Source: Haliscomenobacter sp.
Lineage (GTDB): Bacteria > Bacteroidota > Bacteroidia > Chitinophagales > Saprospiraceae
Reading direction: 5' to 3'
DNA: 24,534 nt
NCBI RefSeq assembly: GCF_016718685.1
Contig: NZ_JADKCX010000107.1
Location: 1-24,534, forward strand
A program made the translations under genes and the position numbers. A model generated the notes under the pieces. The model saw only the letters and a list, made by a program, of their open reading frames with translations, was not told the DNA's origin and did no database searches. Position 1 is the first letter of the stretch. Each line of letters starts with the position of its first letter. Of this stretch, positions 1 to 8,078 are shown piece by piece.

Positions 1-2500
1 TTTTCCATCTTTTTGATCACAAGTGGTGGATGTAGCTAGCAAATTGACGGTAGCAACCGGAACTCTTGAAATAGCCATACTGATGCTGCTGGTACATCCG
101 GGAAAGGAACTTACACTAACTTGATAAACGCCCGATCTTAATCCAGTAATGGTTTGCTCCGTACTTCCTGTACTCCATTTGTATTTGAATTCTCCGAAGC
201 CACTTGCGGTAACCGTTGCGACTCCATTGTTCTCTCCACAAGTAGCTCTGCTTACGGTACTGTTTAGACTAGGGGCGAAGCAATCAAATTTGACCATTAA
301 CAATGCATGGTTCCGAAAATCAGCAAATACGATTTCATTCAAACCATTGTTGTCTACATCGGCAACATCAATGCCCGGGACATCACCGTCTCTGTTACTA
401 TACTCATACAAAAAAACTTGTCGCAAATCGTTGATTCGATTGGACATTCTCAGCCAGGCTTCCAGTAATACTAGGCCATTTGCACCCAATAATATATCCA
501 GGTCTTTATCCCCGTCCAAGTCAACAACTTTTAATGACCGGAGATTTTCGGAGCCAATCAAAATTTCTTCAGCCTGGAAAGTGCTGTTGCCTGCATTGAT
601 AAGCGCAATTACGGATCGTTTTGGATTAACCGGATTGGTGTTGTATATACTGATCAAAATATCCTGGTCATTGTCGGCGTCCCAGTCGGCTATTTCAATA
701 TCCGAACCTAACTCGCCCGTAAAAGCTATGGTTTTGGTAAAACGCTGATTGTCCTGATTGAGGTAGATAACGATGGTATTGGTTGTGCTGGCGCATACCA
801 AAGCCAAATCGATATCTCCATCACGATCCAGGTCGGATGCTTCTATTTCGAGGCATCAACATTGGCATCTAAGACCAATTTATTGAACCTCCTTTGCCAT
901 CATTGCGGTACCAAAACACCTTGTCTTCGTTGTTGGGACAAGCTACAACGTCGGGTCTTTGTCACCATCTAAAATCTACTGCGCCAATGCCCAATACCCA
1001 GGGAAGAGGTCATCAATAGCTGTTTTGTCCAGGCTCTCGGCCCCGTTATTTTCAGCCAAGACCAGGTCATTAGCGTCCCTCGGCGGATACAAACATCCAG
1101 ATCACCATCTCCGTCAATGTCGACGGGTTCAATATCGGCAGCGTAATCAAGACTGTCACTCAAGCGCCAATTGATGAAATGATGATTACCTATATTTTCA
1201 AACAAGAGGGCTTCATCTTCTTCATTACCCGAGGAACTAGAGACGGTAAGAAGAATGTCTTGATCACCATCCTGATCAACATCAGCAAATTTAGGGATGC
1301 GTGCCCCTTTCAGTTCAGTATAGATCAAGTGGCGGAATAACTTTCCGTTGATGTTTTCAAACCAGGATAGGTCGCCGTCGATGTTGCCGTTTTCTGGAAA
1401 CACCAGGTCTAAATCATCATCGCCATCCAAATCCCCATAAGCCATTTGACTTAGCCCTTTGTTGTTCCAATTGCTTTCGAGGATCTCCGTTTTATTAAAT
1501 TGTAAGGATGAAGTCTGGTACAATACAATAAGTTGACCTGCGCCTCTATCTTGAACTACTATATCCGGCAAGTTATTCCCATCCACATCAAAAATTAAAA
1601 AATCACCTCCCAGTACTGGTGGATCAAATATTTCCACCTTTGCATATTTTTTTGCCCCATCAAAAACGAATAGTTCACCCAATATACCCCAGCCTATAAT
1701 ATCGTTTTTCCCATCTTTGTTAATGTCACTTATTTCAACATCATCAATTATGTATGCGTGAGCGTTGGTATGGGTTACCAAATAAAAACCAAAAGCAAAG
1801 TTTCCTACACCATCATTGTACATTGCCCTAGCCCCTTGTCCTTGAGTGGTTAATCCCCCTCCTCCAAAGATGATATCAACATCTCCATCACCATCTATGT
1901 CGTTGGCATCAACGACTTTAGGCTGAATGATGTTTGTCACCACCGTTTTTTCTGTAAAAAAGCCATCATTGATAAAGACATACCTCGGATTGACCAAATC
2001 CTAACGCTACAATATCCGGTTTTCCGTCAGCATTAAAATCGGCTACATCCGCTCGATTAAAATCTTTGCCAGCAATGATTGTCCATTTTATATAGGACCA
2101 TCCGCTTGGCGTTAGTCCAGACCAGCTCTCCATCAGGTCGACTTAGCGCTGCTGGAGCGACTACATACAAATAATCCATGCGACCTCTCACCGCCGATAT
2201 CCCACAATATCAATATCCTCAATCCGAGTAATGTTTTCTTTCACTATTGGCCGCTTTGGGAACTGTTGGGTAGGTTCATTTTCAAGCCAATATAGGCCAA
2301 CTGGAAAATCAGCCGAACCACCTGCACTGGCTACAATGATGTCTAAATCCCCCCATCACTATCATAGTCCTGGAGTAATGTAGCGTTGGTGTAGATTCCT
2401 GCTTTGTTTAAAGCGGATGTGTTAAACGACTGTGCACTAATGCTGCTGATCATGCAAAGGTGATGAGGAGAGATGCAACGTTTATTGAAATTGGTGTTTA
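1..2500 (-). CDS. Secreted FG-GAP/VCBS repeat protein with SprB-like C-terminal repeats (3' end outside window, frameshifted)
   Basis: Read on the minus strand, the stretch encodes at least nine calcium-binding FG-GAP/VCBS motifs of the D-x-D-x-D-G type (for example DIDGDGDVDII, DINKDGKNDII, DLDGDDDLDLV, DVDQDGDQDIL, DLDGDKDLDILL), which fold as an integrin-like beta-propeller. Toward position 1 the frame changes character to a Cys-containing beta-domain with GVATVTASG, YKWSTGSTEQTITGL and GVYQVSV, the pattern of SprB/PKD-like adhesin repeats in gliding and T9SS-exporting Bacteroidota. A signal-peptide-like segment (NVASLLITFA, then MISSISAQ) lies near 2440-2490, but it is split by a frameshift and no good ATG precedes it, so the start is approximate. 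Frame changes occur near 2350 (a run of six C), 2170, 2060, 1990, 1075 and 900. Likely role: surface adhesin or binding protein. The partner is unknown, and the C-terminal sorting domain would lie beyond the window. Confidence 0.75.
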
Positions 2501-2924
2501 TAAGTTTTTCTATAATGAAAATTTCTAAATGCAATGCCATGTTATACCCCACGCGTGATGACCAGGCGATTTTTGTCTCTTTCTTTTTACGCACTGCTTC
2601 GTTGCAAATGCTCGCCGTAGCTTTGGCTATGCCTGCGCTTTGCACCTTGCAGGTCAAAAAATAAATTCATAAAATTTCACCTGTCCACCCCACGCATAGT
2701 AAATCAATGCATTCCCAAACATAGGATCAATGTGTGTGGGAAATGGACTTATTCTATTTGCAAAACACTTTTGCAAATAACTTGCAAAGCATACTTTTTG
2801 AAATTTGATTCTTTTTAGCGAGCACTTTTGATAGCTACAAAAAACTTATCTTGGCTTGAGACAATCGCTTATCCCAGGCCTGTGTTCTTTACATCCCCAT
2901 TTCAATTGGATTAATATTTTGATT
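2501..2924. other. Divergent intergenic region
   Basis: About 420 bp separate the minus-strand FG-GAP gene from the plus-strand YWTD gene. The left part (about 2541-2664) can be read on either strand as a short low-complexity Ala/Leu-rich peptide but has no credible gene context. It resembles non-coding, possibly dispersed sequence. The right part is AT-rich and contains three 13-bp tandem units (2757-2795). It presumably holds promoters for both flanking genes, but I could not identify a clear TAnnTTTG element at the expected distance. Confidence 0.4.
2757..2795. repeat. Three tandem 13-bp TTTGCAAA-type units
   Basis: The units tttgcaaaacact (2757-2769), tttgcaaataact (2770-2782) and tgcaaagcatact (2783-2795) follow each other without spacers. 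They share the core TGCAAA and the end ACT. They lie about 130 bp upstream of the YWTD gene start. Spacing of 13 bp is not a helical turn. A binding-site array or simple degenerate repeat are both possible. Confidence 0.5.
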
Positions 2925-4224
2925 ATGGAAAAGATGGAGCCCTTTTGGGAGGAGATTACTCAGCTTCTTTACACAGAGACTGGTTTAATTATTCCAGACC
3001 AATGGAGCAAAAAAGAAATAGACCCTTTTCTTCGAGGCTTCGCAGGCCGGTTAAAAGAAATTTGTCAGCAAGACGAGAAAAAAGCTGCACTTTGTGGAAT
3101 TGTTCCACTTAAAGGAGGTCAACTCCCTGAACCCAGTTTGTCTTATCATTCTTTTCGGCGAATATTTATCACCAAGGAAAGTAAGGGTAATCGGACTACT
3201 CGGGAAATGTTCGCCATTTATTTTGGCTACGATTCCGCCCATGATTTCATGACCAAAAGAGGGGTTATCGAAGAACCTCGTCCGCAGACAATCGAAACAC
3301 CACCACCAAACAAGCCTGGTCGCGGGCTTTGGCTGGCGATCCTGACTACATCGATCATCATTATCCTGCTGTTGTTGATCAAATGCGCTTTTTCTAATTC
3401 AGGAAACCGACAAATGATCGTGAGAAATGAGCGAGGAATTGCCTGGATAAACCTTAAGAACAGGCACTTAAATCAAATCATCGACCACAGCCCTTTTGTA
3501 ATTGGGATCGATTTTGACCCCAACACCAACACACTTTTTTGGGCAAATGCCCATGAAAATTATCAATGTCTCTCTTGCACGAATCAATAGCTCTTTTACA
3601 GGCATAGAAGAAATAACCTTAAATAATCGCCTGACTCAGCGGATGAAATATCCTGCTGGGATCGCCTTGGATACCGAGAATAAATTTATTTATTGCGCCG
3701 ATTACATGGATTCTATAATTATAAAGTACGACTACCAAGGAAAGCTTTTGGATTCATCTTTGGTCGGTAAATTATCGGGTAGGCCCTCCTCTGTTGAACT
3801 CGACACAAAGCGACAAATCCTTTATTGGACAGATGTTGTCAGCCATAAAATTGGCCGGATTTTTTTAGAAAGTGGCCGGATTGAGCCGGATTTTATTCGT
3901 TCACCAGGCAAGTATCCCGATGGCTTGTCCTTGGATACCATCCACAACAAAATTTACTGGGCGGTCAATGGGGGCAAAGAGATTGGCTGGGCACATCTCT
4001 CTTCCCCAACGCCGCATTGGATACGACTGAGTCAAAGACCAAGTGCAGTGGAAGTGGATGCAGCAAATGGAATATTGTACTATACACTTTGGGACAACAA
4101 CCTGATAGGGCAGATTCGTTTGCCGGCCAAACAAACCATCTACAACATTTCAAAGAAAAATACCTTTTCAGCAGGGGCCTTTAGTCCTGGCGTAGTGAAA
4201 GTTATTGATTTGAAGCGTAAATGA
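2925..4224 (+). CDS. Membrane-anchored YWTD (LDL-receptor class B-like) six-blade propeller protein, one frameshift
   Basis: The start is taken at ATG 2925 (MEKMEPFWEE); a second ATG is at 2934. Residues 1-125 form a soluble, mostly helical domain ending in SFRRIF, then TTREMFAIYFGYDSAHDF, the pattern of an N-terminal helical domain common in uncharacterised Bacteroidota proteins (a TLRRFF motif followed by a GY-S-W-DF motif). A proline-rich linker and one membrane segment (LWLAILTTSIIIILLLLI) follow, then six beta-propeller blades with YWTD-like motifs: TLFWAN, FIYCADY, ILYWTD, KIYWAV, ILYYTL and a first diverged blade at VRNERGIAWINL. Six blades match the usual closed YWTD propeller. A frameshift near 3560 breaks the second blade (HENY joins INVSLARIN). 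Topology with a cytoplasmic N-terminus and a periplasmic propeller suggests a sensor or binding protein. The function is unknown. It is the only plus-strand gene between two minus-strand genes. Confidence 0.75.
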
Positions 4225-4317
4225 CTCGTAACTCATTTGGCCTGGGATGATTTTGCTTATATAGGATCGGCAATAAACCCTCCATAAAGGTTTTGGAAGG
4301 CTTGTGTTGACCACTCC

Positions 4318-4799
4318 TCACATCGGCACTTTCGCCATTTCAAAAGTATGGAAATGCAACTCCCGTACAAAACTCATATTGCCGAACAATTTTTTTCCTC
4401 CTGGCAGCGCTTTCATGCGACCTAGCCGCCGGTTTCCCGTTCTGTTTCGGCTGAAGTGGGTGCTCGGCGTTCACCGATCGTGCCATAGATTTTGGTCATT
4501 GGTGGGGTTTTGAACTTGCCGAAAAACAGGCTGCTCAGCCAGTACCACTTTCCGCTGTTCACGGCCATGATGCAGACTTTGGGGTTGGTCACGGCATTGC
4601 GGGGGATGTTTTTGGTGAAAATTTCAAAGTAAAACCCCGAAAAATCATCCCGATTGAGAAAGAACGAGCCGATGGGCGTAACGTTTGGTTGCCCCTCAGC
4701 ATCCGCTGTTGCAATGGAAACGTGCAGGTTGGTAGCGAAACCATGCCGGAAGTTCTGCCGGATGTTTTGCCAATTTTGGGAGGTGATGGGTGAAGGCAT
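4318..4799 (-). CDS. Pyridoxamine 5'-phosphate oxidase-like FMN-binding protein, one frameshift
   Basis: About 160 residues, the normal size for a small split-barrel flavin-binding protein. The N-terminal half contains ATADAEGQPNVTPIGSFFL and FEIFTKNIPRNA, the typical beta-barrel start where a substrate is read from a changing environment, followed by PKVCIMAVNSGKWYW. A frameshift at the T-run 4433-4435 (one A missing in coding sense) splits it. Restoring one base gives RRLGRMKALPGGKKLFGN and a stop at 4318. The family covers PNPOx, general stress protein 26 and F420/FMN reductase-like proteins, so the exact substrate is open. It is convergent with the YWTD gene (94 bp gap). No operon partner is evident. 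Confidence 0.75.
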
Positions 4800-4940
4800 A
4801 AGGGTGTTTTTGGATGATACAAGGTAGGGGGGGTATTGGTTTTTGGAAAGGCCATAACTAGCAGAGAAATAATTGGATGCGTTTATGAAGCGTCTAAAAG
4901 TCTAGTCAAGTACCTTTTTCTAAATTACCAAAGCGACGTC

Positions 4941-5029
4941 AATGGGAACGCGGATGACGCGGATTGAGCGGATTTACACGGATTTGATCCGCGTAAATCC
5001 GCTCAATCCGCGTCATCCGCGTTCCTATT
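4941..5029. repeat. Long near-perfect hairpin of GCGGAT units
   Basis: An 89-bp inverted repeat is centred on TTG at 4984-4986, with about 43-bp arms and only about two to three mismatches. Each arm is itself made of four GCGGAT-like units spaced 9-10 bp apart (GCGGATgac, GCGGATtga, GCGGATtta, then caCGGAT). It lies about 40 bp downstream of the FKBP gene stop. It could terminate or stabilise that transcript. The internal periodicity also suggests a member of a dispersed REP-like intergenic family. There is no U-tract after the stem. Confidence 0.85.
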
Positions 5030-5068
5030 GATGTTGCTCAGCGCCAAAGGCGCAATAGAACACTGCAC

Positions 5069-5929
5069 CTAAAAACTCACCAACTCAATATCAAAAATAA
5101 TCACCGAATTGCCCGGTACACCTCCCGAACTTCCATTAGGCCCATAGCCCAATCTGGAAGGAATCAGGAAGGTACCTTTTCCACCTTTTTTTAAGAGGGG
5201 GATGGCAATCTTCCAGCCTTCGATGAGGTTGGTTAAAGGGAACTGCGCAGTCGCATCAGCTTTGGTTTCATCAAAAACCTTTTTATCGGTAAAATAACCC
5301 TTGTACTTGACCGTCACGATCGAGCTGGAGCTTGGATTCTCGCCCGTGCCGGGTTGAGAAATGATGTAATACAGTCCCGAAGAATGTTTCTCGGCGGTCA
5401 GACTATTGTCCAACAGGTATTTTTGGATTACGGTATCATCGAATTCAGCTTGGGTGCCAAAATCGACCAGTTCCACATCGAACAAAACGATGGCATTGGC
5501 CGGAATTCCCGAGGGTGGATTGGAGCCATAAGCCAAAGCTGAAGGGATGATGAAGGTCGCTTTTCCACCCTTTTTCATTCTGGCAATGCCCACTTGAAAA
5601 CCGGGAATCAAGCCTTGTAACGAAGTCGTTATGGGTTTGCCCGCATCAGATTTGTCAAATTCAGTTCCATCCAGCAGATAGCCACGGTAATGGAAGGTAA
5701 CCAATTGAACAGAGTCAAACCGAATGGATTTTCCCGTTCCTTCCAGGGTGCTGACGTAGTACATCCCCGCAGGATCTTTTACCGCGCTGAGTCCTTTATC
5801 GCTCACGTACTTCTCAATGGTGGCCAACTGCTCTTCCAATCGTTCTTCCTCTTTAGAATTCAGGTTGACACATGCGCTGGGCAGGATCAAACTCAAAAGC
5901 AGAAAAAAGCATAACATTTTTTGTCTCAT
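5069..5929 (-). CDS. Tandem FKBP-type peptidyl-prolyl cis-trans isomerase lipoprotein
   Basis: The start is placed at 5929 (MRQKMLCFFLLL), because this gives a short lipoprotein signal peptide with lipobox LPSAC; an upstream in-frame ATG at 5956 would add nine residues before it. A coiled, charged segment (KEEERLEEQLATIEKYV) follows, then two FKBP domains, each preceded by a conserved YY(V/I) motif. The first has VTFHYRGYLLDGTEFDKS, then GFQVGIARMKKGGKATFIIP, ALAYGS and IPANAIVLFDVELV. The second has VTVKYKGYFTDKKVFDE, GWKIAIPLLKKGGKGTFLIP, RLGYGP and VPGNSVIIFDIELV. The reading frame is intact. Likely role: folding of outer-membrane or surface proteins at the periplasmic or outer surface. 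A tandem FKBP lipoprotein is typical of this phylum. It is transcribed divergently from the DUF3298-type gene, with a 131-bp shared upstream region. Confidence 0.9.
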   Translation of the reverse strand: MRQKMLCFFLLLSLILPSACVNLNSKEEERLEEQLATIEKYVSDKGLSAVKDPAGMYYVSTLEGTGKSIRFDSVQLVTFHYRGYLLDGTEFDKSDAGKPITTSLQGLIPGFQVGIARMKKGGKATFIIPSALAYGSNPPSGIPANAIVLFDVELVDFGTQAEFDDTVIQKYLLDNSLTAEKHSSGLYYIISQPGTGENPSSSSIVTVKYKGYFTDKKVFDETKADATAQFPLTNLIEGWKIAIPLLKKGGKGTFLIPSRLGYGPNGSSGGVPGNSVIIFDIELVSF

Positions 5930-6060
5930 CGTGCTTTGTTTTAGTTGAAAAGACACCCTCCGGTGTATTTGTACTCAACCAGTAATTATTTGGGGCGAAA
6001 AATAAGGCAATTATTCCTTTATTTTGGTCGCTCAATAGTTAAACGCCTAAATAAGCATTT

Positions 6061-7153
6061 ATGAAAAAACTGTTTTTTGCCTTGCTTTTGTGCACTGCAG
6101 TTTGCGCTTGCGAACAAAAAGAGTCCAGCGTTGACGAAAAAATGCCCGACGCCAAAGATTACGCGTACTTGCACCTGATCGGCACAATTGGTGAAGCTCC
6201 GGTACACATGAACCTCATCCAGGACTTAGACTACGACAAAAACCCTTGGTACACTGGCTATTATACTTACGATGAAATACAAGAGCCCTTGGGATTTTAC
6301 TCTTCCATGGATTCAACGGGCCAGGGACAACTCATTTTGACGGAGTTTGCAGTAACAGATGAACCCTACGGCTTGTTCAAGGGGAAATTGGAAAAAGGGG
6401 TTTACAGCGGCGAATATACCAGCGCTGCGGGTAAAAAATCACCATTTACACTCACTTATTCCTTCCCAGAGGGCACCCAACAATTTTCCGCAGTGCGCAT
6501 AGAAGCTACGGAACCCGCCAAAAAGGATGCAAAAGACTCCCCCAAAGGCCACTTTGCGTATGAATATTTCATCCCCAAAGCAACCTGGTTGAAAGACGCA
6601 TTTTTAAAAGAAATGGTTGGCGACTCTCTGGCGCAGGTGTACAAAAATCCTGAGAAGGCATATGTGGTGGAACAAAAGAAATTTTTTGTGGACTACCATG
6701 CTGAAGTGGAAGGTATGCTGGAGGACGATCAAGATGCCGCATTCCTGAATTACGATTTTGAAAAAAGTATGGAAGTACTATTTAATCAGGATAATCTCTT
6801 GAGTATTGCCACTGTAGATTATTCCTATGCGGGAGGAGCGCACGGAAATTATGGTTCAGCTTGCGCATCTTTTGACCTCGAAAAAAAGAAAAAGATCAGT
6901 CTGGAAGATGTGTTTAAACCAAACTATGAAGCCACTTTGACCAATGCACTGACGGCTGCGGCCAAAAAGAAATTCAACGTGCAGGATTTGGAGGAAGTTT
7001 TGTTCGTAAAAGAAGTGGAACCAATGGCAACTTTTTCCTGACTGGAAAGGGCATTTGTTTCAATTACGTGCCCTACGAAATTGGCGCTTATGCGGCGGGT
7101 GAGTTGAGTTTTTGTGCCGTTCACGGGCTAAAACGGTGCTGAATAAGGGATAG
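6061..7153 (+). CDS. DUF3298/RsiV-like domain lipoprotein, two frameshifts near 3' end
   Basis: The protein starts MKKLFFALLLCTAVCAC with a lipobox cysteine around residue 15-17, so it is a predicted lipoprotein. The middle (from about residue 170) has the arrangement of DUF3298-type proteins. It ends in TVDYSYAGGAHGNYG and KKKKISLEDVFKP, the hallmark 'Y-x-x-G-G-A-H' motif seen in RsiV and related extracytoplasmic proteins. After residue 320 the frame breaks at two A residues (7023-7024). Adding one A gives PNGNFFLTGKGICFNYVPYE, then IGAYAAGELS, the expected C-terminus of the domain. A second slip at the A-run 7130-7133 leads to TVLNKG and a stop at 7153. The N-terminal 150 residues are a separate beta-rich region. 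The ligand is unknown. A hairpin terminator follows immediately. Confidence 0.75.
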
Positions 7154-7161
7154 GTACTATT

Positions 7162-7202
7162 CAGGCAGCGTTTGCAGCAACCATTGCTGCAAACGCTGCC
7201 TG
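7162..7202. terminator. Hairpin terminator, 19-bp perfect stem
   Basis: Stem 7162-7180 pairs perfectly with 7184-7202 around the loop CCA. On the plus strand it is followed by a T-rich stretch (gatttgtttagttcttttt). It lies 9 bp after the reconstructed stop of the DUF3298-type gene and 115 bp past the stop of the convergent small secreted gene, so it may serve both directions. The better T-tract favours the plus strand. Confidence 0.85.
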
Positions 7203-7316
7203 GATTTGTTTAGTTCTTTTTCAAGAGGGAATATTCTTTAAAAAGTGAGGAGCGCAATTCTGTTGTAAATACTTGATTTAGGTTTAGATTTGAATGGCTA
7301 TATGCCTTATTCAACG

Positions 7317-8018
7317 CTATGAAATAATCGGCACCGAATCAACAGAATCAGAGGTGAGGAGACATATCCACATTTGCTTATAGGACTTCAGGATTAATGT
7401 TGCTTTTGAACCGGCTACGTCTAAGCCAGCCAAATCTACCAAAAACGCTGGACGAGTGAGTCTACTTGGGTTAGCATCTAGATTCTTTTCTGCAAAGACC
7501 TCATTTGGTATGGCAAAATTAGATCTAAATGATTGATCCAAGTCTTTCAATATTGGATTGAATCCAGTAAAAACAATTGTACCATCGAACTTACATGGTT
7601 TGGGGCAATCAATTAAATTGAGTATGGCAAAAATGCTACCAGCGGGGTTTGAACAAGTAACCTCCCGGATGGTTACTGCTTCAACTAAAACACCGTCGAT
7701 ACAGGTGAAAGTAAATTTCAAGTACTTGTTCAAGGGGAGAAATTCCGCATCAATTTCCAAAAAATAAGCATCGTTTGCAGTACTGCTACAAGTTACCCCA
7801 ACGGTGACTTTTGCTGGTCTTCTTGTAAATTTCAGAATAATCTGTGAGGCGGCAAAATATGGCTGTGCATTTCCTGAAAGGTCAATCTTAGATTTTGAAC
7901 AAGGTTTTTTATATGCTTCAACATTTGAACTATATTGGACTAATTTTACTCCAGCATACACATAAGTAAAGCTGAAAACCAAAAGAAAGTAAGCGGCAAA
8001 CAAAATTCTTGTACGCAT
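7317..8018 (-). CDS. Small secreted protein of unknown function, downstream of the CHAT/nSTAND pair
   Basis: An intact 233-residue frame begins MRTRILFAAYFLLVFSFTYVYA, a clear signal peptide with cleavage after VYA. The mature part is beta-rich and has about seven cysteines (KKPCSKSK, VTCSSTAN, FTCIDG, VTCSNPAG, DCPKPCKF), suggesting disulfides outside the cytoplasm. There is no sorting tail and no motif I recognise. The start is 60 bp after the stop of the nSTAND gene on the same strand, and I saw no terminator in the gap, so co-transcription is plausible. It could be a third component of the CHAT/nSTAND locus, for example an exported ligand or regulator, or simply a neighbour. I do not recognise the family. 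Confidence 0.6.
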   Translation of the reverse strand: MRTRILFAAYFLLVFSFTYVYAGVKLVQYSSNVEAYKKPCSKSKIDLSGNAQPYFAASQIILKFTRRPAKVTVGVTCSSTANDAYFLEIDAEFLPLNKYLKFTFTCIDGVLVEAVTIREVTCSNPAGSIFAILNLIDCPKPCKFDGTIVFTGFNPILKDLDQSFRSNFAIPNEVFAEKNLDANPSRLTRPAFLVDLAGLDVAGSKATLILKSYKQMWICLLTSDSVDSVPIIS

Positions 8019-8078
8019 TTTTTTGAGTTTAGTTTAAAGATTAATACAAAGAAAGTCTATTCTAAACACATTTCAAAA

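Noticed and set aside
2473..2664. Short plus-strand frame (63 codons) and its minus-strand counterpart upstream of the FG-GAP gene
   Set aside because: No signal peptide, no domain, and low-complexity composition on both strands; more likely intergenic.
7558..7767. Plus-strand frame inside the small secreted protein gene
   Set aside because: Antisense to an intact gene with a signal peptide; no independent evidence.
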